A stretch of 5,915 nucleotides of DNA from Holophagales bacterium UBA5066 (GTDB lineage: Bacteria > Acidobacteriota > Thermoanaerobaculia > UBA5066), in the NCBI GenBank assembly GCA_002414905.1, contig DIAY01000075.1, positions 1 through 5,915 of the forward strand. Reading direction: 5' to 3'. Shown one piece after another: positions 1-5,915 of this stretch. Every line of letters starts with the position of its first letter. Position 1 is the first letter of the stretch. The notes under the pieces are model-generated. The model was not told the origin of the DNA, searched no databases, and saw nothing but the letters and a program-made list of their open reading frames with translations. The translations under genes were made by a program, and so were the position numbers.

Positions 1-1
1 G

Positions 2-1969
2 GGAATCGACCTCGCCGGCATCGATCGCGCGGTCGTCCCCGGGGACGACTTCTTTGCCTGGGCGAACGGGAGCTGGATGAAGACGACCGAGATCCCCGCC
101 GACCGCAGCTCCTGGGGCTCGGGCGGGATGATGGCCGAGCGCACCGCAAAGCGCGTGGCGGAGCTGATCACCGAGGCCGCCGCCTCGAAAGCTCCCGCCG
201 GCTCCGAGGCGCGGAAGATCGGCGACACCTACACGACGTTCATGGACGAGAGGGCGATCGAGGCGAAGGGGCTCGCTTCTCTGAAGCCCGAGCTCGAGAA
301 GATCGCGGCGATCGCCGATGTGCCGGCCCTGACGCGCGCCCTCGGAGAGTCGCTGCGCTCCGACGTCGACGCTTTCAACTCCACGGACTTCTACACCCCG
401 CACGTCCTCGGCCTCTGGGTCGCGCAGGACCTCGACGAGCCGGCCCGCTACGCGCCGTACCTCCTCGAGGGAGGGCTCGGCCTGCCGGACCGCGACTTCT
501 ACCTCGACAAGTCTCCGAGGATGGGAGAGATCCAGACCCGCTACGAGGAGCACGTCGCGAAGGTCCTGACGCTCGCGGGCGAGACGGACGCAGCGGCGAA
601 GGCGGCGCGCATCGTCGCGCTGGAGACGCGCCTGGCCCGCACCCACGCCACCCGGGAGGACTCGGCGGACGTCACGAAGGGGAACAACCGCTGGACGCGC
701 CGGGACTTCGCGACCCGCGCTCCGGGGCTCGATTGGGCCGCGTACTTCTCGGCCGCCTCCCTCGCGTCGCAGGACGCCTTCATTGTGTGGCACCCGAGTG
801 CGGTCACGGGCCTGGCCGCCGCCGCTCGCGACGTGCCGCTTCCGACCTGGAAGGAATACCTCGCGTTCCACGCCGTCGAAGAGGCCTCGACGTACCTGCC
901 GAAGGCGTTCGTCGACGAGCAGTTCGCCTTCTACGGCAAGGTCCTCTCCGGCACGCCCGAGCCGCGCGACCGCTGGAAGAGGGCCGTGGACGTGACGGAG
1001 GGGGCTCTCGGCGAGGCGGTCGGGAAGCTCTACGTGGCGAAGTACTTCCCCCCGGCCGAGAAGGCGCGGGCCGAGGCGATGGTGAAAAACGAGATCGCCG
1101 CCTTCGCCAGGCGGATCGACCGCCTCGACTGGATGGCCGCGGAGACGAAGGCGAGGGCGAAAGCCAAGCTCGCGGTCCTGAAGGTCTACGTCGGCTATCC
1201 GGACAAGTGGCGCGACACCTCCGGTCTCGAGGTCGTCGTGGGCGACGCCCTCGGCAACGCGCGGCGCGCCGGGCTCTTCGAGTACCGGCGCAACCTCGCC
1301 AAGCTCGGCCAGCCGGTCGACCGGGGCGAGTGGGTGATGAACCCGCAGCTCGTCAACGCCGTGAACCTCCCGGCGATGAATGCGTTGAACTTCCCGGCCG
1401 CGATCCTGGCGCCGCCCGACTTCGACCCGACCCGGCCGGAAGTGATGGACTACGGCGCCGCCGGCGCCACCATCGGCCACGAGATCAGCCACAGCTTCGA
1501 CGACCAGGGCGCGCTCTTCGACGAGGAGGGGCGGCTCCGGAACTGGTGGACGAAGGAAGACGTCGCCCACTTCGGGGCGGCGGCAAAAAGGCTCGTCGCC
1601 CAGTACGACGCCTACCACCCGTTCCCCGACGTGGCGGTGAACGGGAAGCTGACGGTGAGCGAGAACATCGCCGACGTCGCCGGCCTCGCGATCGCGTACG
1701 ACGCGTACCGTCTCTCCCTCGGTGGCCGCGAGGCGCCGGTCGTCGACGGGCTGACCGGCGACCAGCAGTTCTTCCTCAGCTTCGCGCAGAGCTGGCGGAC
1801 GAAGACCCGCGAGGCCGCCCAGCGTCAGCGGATCGTCACGGACGGGCACGCGCCCGCCGAGTACCGCGCCGACTGCGTGAGGAACCTCGACGCCTGGTAC
1901 GGCGCCTTCGACGTGAAGCCCGGGCAGAAGCTCTATCTCACCCCGGAGGAGCGTGTGAGGATCTGGTAG
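2..1969 (+). CDS. M13 family zinc metallopeptidase (neprilysin/PepO-like), 5'-truncated
   Basis: This gene encodes a zinc endopeptidase of family M13, which cleaves peptides and is usually exported or membrane-anchored in bacteria. The frame is open from base 2, and the residues before the Met at 77 (GDDFFAWANGSW) match the conserved M13 N-terminal block. The Met at 77 is therefore internal, and only about 30-40 residues, including any signal peptide, lie outside the window. Numbering from that Met, the zinc motif HEISH is residues 468-472 (bases 1478-1492). The third ligand is E529 in SENIAD, with D533 behind it. N427-A428 sits 41 residues before the first zinc His, as the substrate-binding Asn-Ala does in neprilysin. 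H591 and R597, six apart, match neprilysin His711 and Arg717. The C-terminus ERVRIW is typical and ends in the conserved Trp. All catalytic residues are present, so the enzyme should be active. The stop is TAG, 15 bases from the convergent amidase gene. The family is certain; the substrate is unknown. Confidence 0.96.
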   Translation, partial: GIDLAGIDRAVVPGDDFFAWANGSWMKTTEIPADRSSWGSGGMMAERTAKRVAELITEAAASKAPAGSEARKIGDTYTTFMDERAIEAKGLASLKPELEKIAAIADVPALTRALGESLRSDVDAFNSTDFYTPHVLGLWVAQDLDEPARYAPYLLEGGLGLPDRDFYLDKSPRMGEIQTRYEEHVAKVLTLAGETDAAAKAARIVALETRLARTHATREDSADVTKGNNRWTRRDFATRAPGLDWAAYFSAASLASQDAFIVWHPSAVTGLAAAARDVPLPTWKEYLAFHAVEEASTYLPKAFVDEQFAFYGKVLSGTPEPRDRWKRAVDVTEGALGEAVGKLYVAKYFPPAEKARAEAMVKNEIAAFARRIDRLDWMAAETKARAKAKLAVLKVYVGYPDKWRDTSGLEVVVGDALGNARRAGLFEYRRNLAKLGQPVDRGEWVMNPQLVNAVNLPAMNALNFPAAILAPPDFDPTRPEVMDYGAAGATIGHEISHSFDDQGALFDEEGRLRNWWTKEDVAHFGAAAKRLVAQYDAYHPFPDVAVNGKLTVSENIADVAGLAIAYDAYRLSLGGREAPVVDGLTGDQQFFLSFAQSWRTKTREAAQRQRIVTDGHAPAEYRADCVRNLDAWYGAFDVKPGQKLYLTPEERVRIW

Positions 1970-1984
1970 CGGGAGGCGGGCCCG

Positions 1985-3217
1985 TCACAAGGGCATCCGC
2001 AGGAGCCGATCGCTGACGGAAGTCCGGATGATCTCCTTGAGAGCGAACAGGTGATCGCCCGGGCAATCCGTCGCCTTGACCTCGCGGTGGCCGTACAGGT
2101 TGTCGACCGGGGCGCCGAACGCGTCGTAGAGGCTCCGGCCGAGAGGGTCGATTCCCCTCCGGCCCGCAATCCAGGCCATCAGGTCGACGAGCGATGAGAC
2201 CTGCGCCCCGGTCGGCTGGTGGTCGACGGGAGGGTGGAAGTAGCCGAGGAGCGATATTCCCGCGCTCCCCCGATTGAATCCGTCGTGAGCCCCCTGAACG
2301 TCCGTCGCGTCGTCGTCGTCCTCCCGGGCCTGGAAGACATCGCCGTGCTTGCAGATGACGTACGCATAGCCGAGGTCGTTCCAGCCATTCGTGTCCATGT
2401 GGTAGGTCTGGATGGTGCGAACACGCGCCGCGCACTCGTCCCACGTCGTCGCCGACCAGTCTTCGACCGTGGCGGTGTGGTGAAAGGCGAGGTGTGCGGC
2501 GAGGGTGTACGTGTAGCCGGTCTTTGGAGGCCTTGCGCCCCACGTCGCCCGGAGAGAGATTGGGGGCTTGCCTGCGCCCGGGACCGGGTTCGGGATCTCC
2601 GGCGGCGGGGCGCTGGCCCGGCGCCCGGCTCTGCCGGCGACGGCAGGCCGGACGAGGGCCGTCTCGCCCGGCTCCATTCCGTGGCGCCCGGCGATCGGAA
2701 GCTCGGGTCCGGTTCCCGGGTCGATCACGTGAAACGCCACGCGGCCAAGCCCGGCCTCTCCGGACGGAGTCTCGGGGAGCTGAACGCGGTACCTCACGAA
2801 GCGGGTGTTCGGAGCGACGAAGACGAGGGCGCCGAGAGAGTCTCCTGAAAACGGGTTCGGGGTGCCGTCTTCGCACGTCTCTCCGATCTCTCCCTCCCGC
2901 GGCACGGCGATCCAGCCTCCCCAGCGCACGCCGTCGGGGCTGACGCTCAGCTCGAGCGCGGCGTGAGCGGCGCCCTGCCAGTGTGGCCCGATCGCGGAGA
3001 AGGTCAGGCCGGCATCGAGGACGGACGACTCGAAAGACGCGTCCCGCAAGGCCCGCAGGTTCCCACCGCGGAGCGAGATTCCGGGGTCGAATCGGCCACG
3101 CGCGAAATCGGTGCCTTCCTGCACGACCTGCGCCGACCGAACCTCTCCGAGGATCGGTGCGGCCCCGAGAAGGCCCGCAACGAGGGCGAGGAACGCCGGG
3201 GCCGGGGTTCGGCTCAT
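1985..3217 (-). CDS. Exported N-acetylmuramoyl-L-alanine amidase, PGRP/Amidase_2 fold
   Basis: This 410-residue protein is predicted to cut the bond between muramic acid and L-alanine in peptidoglycan. Residues 1 to about 24 look like a signal peptide: Arg3, then a hydrophobic run (FLALVAGLLGAAPILG). Residues about 30-170 form a beta-rich region with DGVRWGGW and FVRYRVQL, resembling the jelly-roll-like domain found before such amidases; this is inferred from pattern only. A Pro/Ala-rich linker (about 190-218) leads to the PGRP domain, which opens with RATWGA (223-228). The predicted zinc ligands are H246 (in AFHHT), H377 (in GHREV) and C385 (in TDCPG). The His-Cys spacing of eight equals that of T7 lysozyme (His122/Cys130). 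Y284 in NDLGY matches T7 lysozyme Tyr46, and T383 occupies the Lys128 position. With Cys present as third ligand, it should be catalytic rather than a mere recognition protein. The ATG at 3217 is chosen because it gives the signal peptide. The preceding GGGAAG is a weak Shine-Dalgarno. The gene follows the cNMP-domain gene by 16 bases, suggesting cotranscription. Stop is TGA. Confidence 0.93.
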   Translation of the reverse strand: MSRTPAPAFLALVAGLLGAAPILGEVRSAQVVQEGTDFARGRFDPGISLRGGNLRALRDASFESSVLDAGLTFSAIGPHWQGAAHAALELSVSPDGVRWGGWIAVPREGEIGETCEDGTPNPFSGDSLGALVFVAPNTRFVRYRVQLPETPSGEAGLGRVAFHVIDPGTGPELPIAGRHGMEPGETALVRPAVAGRAGRRASAPPPEIPNPVPGAGKPPISLRATWGARPPKTGYTYTLAAHLAFHHTATVEDWSATTWDECAARVRTIQTYHMDTNGWNDLGYAYVICKHGDVFQAREDDDDATDVQGAHDGFNRGSAGISLLGYFHPPVDHQPTGAQVSSLVDLMAWIAGRRGIDPLGRSLYDAFGAPVDNLYGHREVKATDCPGDHLFALKEIIRTSVSDRLLRMPL

Positions 3218-3233
3218 GGGCTTCCCGTCCCGC

Positions 3234-4586
3234 CTACCTGCGGACTGCTCGCAGCGCGGCCACGCATCTCTCGGCCCGATCGAGCCGGAGCGCGTCCAGG
3301 GCCGCGGAGAGCGGAGGGTTACCGGCTCGGAGTGCGGCGAGATCTCCGGCTGCCAGGCAGAGGAGCTCGGATTCGATCACTGCAGTGACCGACTCGGCCT
3401 GGGGCTGCCCGAGCTTCTCGCCGAGGTCGCCGAAGACCTCGTGGGGCCGGAGGAGAGCGACGGCGACCTCGCGGTCACTCGAGCGGAACGCCACGCGGAA
3501 CGCGCCTCGCTTGACGATGTACGTGCCTTTCGCAGGGCTCCCTTCGCGGACGACGAGCGTCCCCGCCTGCACCGGCAGCGTCTCGAGCCTCTGCGTCAGC
3601 TGCAGGCGCTCGCTCTCCGGCAGGACGCCGAAGACGCGCGAGCGGGCGAGGGCTGCCGCGAGAACACGCTCCTCGTAGAGGCGGTTCAGCGCCTCCGCCA
3701 GCGCGCGGTGCTTTCGTGCGAGGGGCACCAGGGCGTTGCGGTCGAGCTCGAGGAGATTGGATTGCTCGCGGGCGGTCACGGTCGCGTAGCGGGGCATCGA
3801 GGTGAGGAACGACGTTTCGCCGATGACCTCTCCGCCCCTGGCGATTCGCAGGACGACCTCCGTACCGAGGTCGTGCCGGGCCGTCAGGGCCAGGGTCCCC
3901 TGGACTACGAAAAAGACGGAGTTCCCCTCGCTCCCCTCGCGGAACAGGACCTCGCCCGGGGCGAGGGTGACCAGCGTGATCTTCTGCAGGACGAGGTCGA
4001 TCAGGAGCGGGGGGATATCCCGCAGCAGTGGAATCCCGGGCGTCGCGGCGTGGACGGCCTCCTTCTTCTGGCTCCACGCGGAGGGCCCGGGCGGCTCCGG
4101 CTCGGGCAGCTCGAACGAGCCGCTCGGCGGCGGACCCGCGGCCGGTGTCGGGAGCGGGAAGGAGCCGCTCGCCGGAGGAGGGTCGGGTCCCGGACGGGTG
4201 AAGGAGCCGGAAGGAGGCGGAATCGCGGCCGGAGCTGCGGCCGCAGTCGTGGCGGCCCGGACCGCCTTTTCCGCCTCCAGGATCTTCTGCAGCTGGATGT
4301 GCGAGAGGTAGGTGGAAGAGGTCAGGCTGCTGTCCGGGTCGAGCTGCGTCGCCTTCTTGAAGATGGCGATCGCCTCCTCGAGGCGGCCCCGCGACTGAAC
4401 GATCGGACCGTACCGGTTCAGGATCCGGACGGCCTCGGTCTTCCGGCCGCTCCCGGCGAGCGCATCCGCCAGCTTCAGCACGGCTCCCGTGTCGGCGGGA
4501 TTGTCCTTGAGCCGCTTCCGTGCGGCCTCGACGACCTCCCGTACCGCCGCGGACTCGCCCAGTGGCCCGTCCGAGAAGAGTCCCAT
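3234..4586 (-). CDS. TPR and tandem cyclic-nucleotide-binding domain protein
   Basis: This 450-residue protein has no signal peptide or membrane segment and is probably cytoplasmic. Residues about 12-110 are TPR-like helices (LADALAGSGRKTEAVRIL, then GRLEEAIAIFKKATQLDPD). Residues about 118-172 are a Pro/Ala linker with three SGSF motifs. The first cNMP-binding domain (about 187-290) has a good phosphate-binding cassette: IGE with E257, followed by PRYATV with R266, the two residues that hold the cyclic phosphate in CRP. The second (about 318-415) reads FGD at 385-387 and then AESV where the Arg is expected, so it looks unable to bind. No DNA-binding, kinase or other output domain is visible, which suggests a sensor or scaffold rather than a transcription factor. 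The ATG at 4586 is preferred to the ATG at 4718: the longer version would start inside the hairpin at 4681-4716 and add a low-complexity Pro/Arg stretch, and no ATG, GTG, TTG or CTG lies between them in frame. Related TPR plus cNMP proteins occur in Acidobacteriota and myxobacteria. The ligand is unknown. Confidence 0.88.
   Translation of the reverse strand: MGLFSDGPLGESAAVREVVEAARKRLKDNPADTGAVLKLADALAGSGRKTEAVRILNRYGPIVQSRGRLEEAIAIFKKATQLDPDSSLTSSTYLSHIQLQKILEAEKAVRAATTAAAAPAAIPPPSGSFTRPGPDPPPASGSFPLPTPAAGPPPSGSFELPEPEPPGPSAWSQKKEAVHAATPGIPLLRDIPPLLIDLVLQKITLVTLAPGEVLFREGSEGNSVFFVVQGTLALTARHDLGTEVVLRIARGGEVIGETSFLTSMPRYATVTAREQSNLLELDRNALVPLARKHRALAEALNRLYEERVLAAALARSRVFGVLPESERLQLTQRLETLPVQAGTLVVREGSPAKGTYIVKRGAFRVAFRSSDREVAVALLRPHEVFGDLGEKLGQPQAESVTAVIESELLCLAAGDLAALRAGNPPLSAALDALRLDRAERCVAALRAVRR
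4113..4211 (-). repeat. Three SGSF repeats in the proline-rich linker
   Basis: Within the linker of the cNMP-domain protein, the motif SGSF recurs at residues 126-129, 140-143 and 155-158, each preceded by PPP or PPPA. The spacing is 14 then 15 residues. The DNA keeps part of the similarity, since AAGGAGCCG, AAGGAGCCG and AACGAGCCG appear on the + strand, whereas the sequence between copies differs. This suggests the motif, rather than recent slippage, is being kept. The role is unknown. Confidence 0.8.
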
Positions 4587-4594
4587 CGACGGGA

Positions 4595-4623
4595 ACTCTA
4601 CATGCCGGGAGCGCCGTCTGCAG
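4595..4623 (-). promoter_or_regulatory. Candidate promoter of the cNMP protein-amidase operon
   Basis: Read on the - strand, TAGAGT (4600-4595) fits the TANNNT form of a -10 box. A weak -35 candidate, CTGCAG (4623-4618), lies 17 bases upstream. The -10 ends eight bases before the ATG at 4586, so transcription would begin at or within a couple of bases of the start codon. No Shine-Dalgarno is visible in that gap. This is a visual match in GC-rich DNA and only suggestive. Confidence 0.3.
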
Positions 4624-4626
4624 GAC

Positions 4627-4656
4627 GCCGGCGGGGCGGTCGACGGCGACGCCGGC
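4627..4656. promoter_or_regulatory. Imperfect 30-bp dyad upstream of the candidate promoter
   Basis: The stretch is centred on GTCGAC (4639-4644), with GCCGGC at both ends (4627-4632 and 4651-4656). The two 15-base halves match at 12 of 15 positions as inverted repeats. It would lie just upstream of the candidate -35, where activators often bind. In DNA this GC-rich such symmetry can arise by chance, so the regulatory reading is tentative. Confidence 0.22.
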
Positions 4657-4680
4657 CGCCCTGGGCCTGCAATCCGAATG

Positions 4681-4716
4681 GAAGAGGGCCGCGGGATCGC
4701 TCCCGCGGCCCTCTTC
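4681..4716 (-). terminator. Perfect 16-bp hairpin, likely aconitase terminator
   Basis: The arms 4681-4696 and 4701-4716 are perfectly complementary over 16 bp, with a four-base loop. In RNA from the - strand the loop is GCGA, a GNRA tetraloop; on the + strand it would be UCGC. It begins 28 bases after the aconitase stop codon. The sequence after the hairpin (CATTCGGATT) has only short T pairs, so this is not a canonical U-tract terminator. It may act as a weak-tailed terminator or as an mRNA 3'-end stabiliser. Confidence 0.72.
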
Positions 4717-4744
4717 ACGAAGGTGAAGGTCGTCCGGGCCGGCC

Positions 4745-5914
4745 CTACGCCGTCATCTGCCGCAGCACGAACTGAAGGATGCCGCCGTGCCGGTAGTAGT
4801 CGACCTCGTTCGGAGTGTCGAGGCGCAGGAGGGCGGTGAAGGTCTTCTTCGTGCCGTCCTCGGCCGTCGCGGTGACGGTGATCTTCTTGTGCGGGGCGAG
4901 TCCCTCGGCGACGTTGCCGACGTCGAAGGTCTCGCGGCCTGTGAGGCCAAGCGTTTGTGCGTCCTCTCCCGCGGCGAACTGGAGCGGAAGGACTCCCATC
5001 CCTGCGAGGTTCGAGCGATGGATCCGCTCGAAGCTCTTCGCGATGACGGCCTTTACGCCGAGGAGCATCGTCCCCTTCGCGGCCCAGTCGCGCGAGGAGC
5101 CCGTGCCGTACTCGGCACCGACGACGACGACGAGCGGTGTCCCCGAGGCTTGGTATTTCATCGCGGCGTCGTAGATCGACATCTGCTCGCCAGTCGGAAC
5201 GTGGACGGTGACGCCCCCCTCCGTTCCCGGGACCATGAGGTTCTTCAGGCGGATGTTCGCGAAGGTGCCGCGCATCATGACTTCGTGGTTGCCGCGGCGG
5301 GCACCGTACTGGTTGAAGTCGGCCGGCTTCACACCGTTGTCGCCGAGATATTTCGCAGCCGGCGAGGTCTTCGCGATGTTGCCGGCGGGGGAGATGTGGT
5401 CCGTCGTGATGGAGTCGCCGAGGAGCGCGAGGCAGCGGGCGCCCTTCACGTCGGCGAGCGGCTTCGGTTCCTTCCCGAGGTCCTCGAAGAAGGTCGGCTT
5501 TCTCACGTAGGTCGACGCCGGGTCCCAGGCGAAGGTGTCGCCCTTCGGGACGGAGAGCGCGCGCCAGCCCTCGTCGCCTTCGAAGACGGCCCCGTACGCT
5601 TTGGCGTACTGGCCCGGCTCGATCGACTTCGCGATCGTCTCGGCGACCTCCTGCGGCGTCGGCCAGAGGTCTTTCAGGTAGACGGGCTGGCCGTTCCGAT
5701 CGTTGCCGAGGGGGTCGGTCGTCAGGTCCAGGTCCATCTCACCGGCGAGGGCATAGGCGACGACGAGCGGCGGTGAGGCGAGGAAATTCATCTTCACCTG
5801 CGGGTTGACGCGCCCCTCGAAGTTCCGGTTGCCGGAGAGGACGGCGGCAACGACGAGGTCGCCCGTCCGGACCGCCTCGGCGACCTTTTCCGGAAGCGGG
5901 CCGCTGTTGCCGAT
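4745..5914 (-). CDS. acnA: Aconitate hydratase, AcnA type, C-terminal part
   Basis: Aconitase interconverts citrate and isocitrate through cis-aconitate in the TCA cycle, using a [4Fe-4S] cluster. The frame runs off the right edge and the window holds the last 389 residues. The first visible residues, IGNSGPLP, directly follow the last cluster Cys in AcnA proteins, and base 5915 (C on the coding strand) fits the final base of that Cys codon. The distance from there to the stop agrees with E. coli AcnA (891 residues, last ligand Cys504). Counting from the first full codon, GDSITTDHISPAGNI is at 166-180, RGNHEVMMRGTF at 207-218, the active-site loop YGTGSSRDWAAKG at 269-281 and ERIHRSNLAGMG at 296-307. 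The last two mark the swivelling domain 4. The C-terminus, YYRHGGILQFVLRQM, is typical of AcnA/IRP1-type rather than AcnB enzymes. An in-frame GTG at 5797 is internal and not the start. No defect is visible. Confidence 0.96.
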   Translation of the reverse strand: MGNSGPLPEKVAEAVRTGDLVVAAVLSGNRNFEGRVNPQVKMNFLASPPLVVAYALAGEMDLDLTTDPLGNDRNGQPVYLKDLWPTPQEVAETIAKSIEPGQYAKAYGAVFEGDEGWRALSVPKGDTFAWDPASTYVRKPTFFEDLGKEPKPLADVKGARCLALLGDSITTDHISPAGNIAKTSPAAKYLGDNGVKPADFNQYGARRGNHEVMMRGTFANIRLKNLMVPGTEGGVTVHVPTGEQMSIYDAAMKYQASGTPLVVVVGAEYGTGSSRDWAAKGTMLLGVKAVIAKSFERIHRSNLAGMGVLPLQFAAGEDAQTLGLTGRETFDVGNVAEGLAPHKKITVTATAEDGTKKTFTALLRLDTPNEVDYYRHGGILQFVLRQMTA

Positions 5915-5915
5915 G

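Noticed and set aside
1970..1984. The palindrome CGGGCCCG in the 15-base convergent junction as a bidirectional terminator
   Set aside because: The eight-base palindrome has no loop and no adjacent T or A run on either strand, so it cannot form a convincing terminator hairpin.
733..2016. A 427-codon + strand frame inside the M13 peptidase gene
   Set aside because: Its translation is Arg/Gly/Pro-rich and without domains, as expected for a shifted frame of a GC-rich gene, whereas the M13 frame carries every family motif.
2308..2330. The run of Asp codons (REDDDD) in the amidase as a slippage-prone or calcium-binding repeat
   Set aside because: The run is only four Asp codons long and lies in a loop of variable length between the conserved strands of the PGRP fold; there is no calcium-binding motif around it.
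4587..4718. A 44-residue N-terminal extension of the cNMP-domain protein starting at 4718
   Set aside because: The ATG lies at the edge of the terminator-like hairpin, the extension would be translated from the hairpin itself, and its Pro/Arg/Ser-rich sequence resembles no domain.
3111..4775. A 554-codon open frame on the + strand opposite the cNMP-domain gene and its upstream region
   Set aside because: It is antisense to well-supported coding sequence, has an Arg/Gly/Glu-rich composition with no recognisable domain, and crosses the intergenic hairpin. Long antisense frames are expected at this GC content.
4787..5776. A 329-codon + strand frame opposite aconitase
   Set aside because: The opposite strand encodes continuous conserved aconitase sequence; the + strand translation is a low-complexity Val/Arg/Glu/Asp-rich shadow.

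Overview
The window is GC-rich, densely coding bacterial chromosomal DNA, with third codon positions almost always G or C. It carries four protein genes, the outer two cut by the window edges. I see no tRNA, rRNA, CRISPR array, insertion sequence or phage gene. The M13 peptidase subfamily, the exported PGRP-type amidase and the TPR plus cyclic-nucleotide-binding protein together suggest an Acidobacteriota-like or deltaproteobacterial/myxobacterial-like organism. No phylogenetic marker is present, so this is an inference from gene style.

Layout: (1) Bases 2-1969 on the + strand hold most of an M13 (neprilysin/PepO-like) zinc metallopeptidase. It lacks only its N-terminal tip, which would carry any signal peptide. 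(2) After a 15-base convergent junction, bases 1985-3217 on the - strand encode an exported N-acetylmuramoyl-L-alanine amidase of the PGRP/Amidase_2 fold. (3) Sixteen bases upstream of it on the same strand, bases 3234-4586 encode a cytoplasmic protein with TPR-like helices, a proline-rich linker carrying three SGSF repeats, and two cyclic-nucleotide-binding (cNMP) domains. These two genes probably form an operon. (4) A 158-base intergenic region (4587-4744) holds a perfect 16-bp hairpin, a candidate promoter and an imperfect dyad. (5) Bases 4745-5914 on the - strand encode the C-terminal 389 residues of an AcnA-type aconitase; the gene continues beyond the right edge.

The M13 peptidase (extracytoplasmic peptide cleavage) and the amidase (peptidoglycan cleavage) both act outside the cytoplasm. 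The cNMP-domain protein could sense a nucleotide or act as a scaffold in the cytoplasm, and its tight linkage to the amidase is the main hint of a functional unit. Aconitase is TCA-cycle housekeeping and is probably insulated from the operon by the hairpin. Nothing here is clearly a new defence or mobile system. The points most worth checking are the cNMP-protein/amidase pair, the apparent split between a competent and a degenerate cNMP pocket, and a possible leaderless start.
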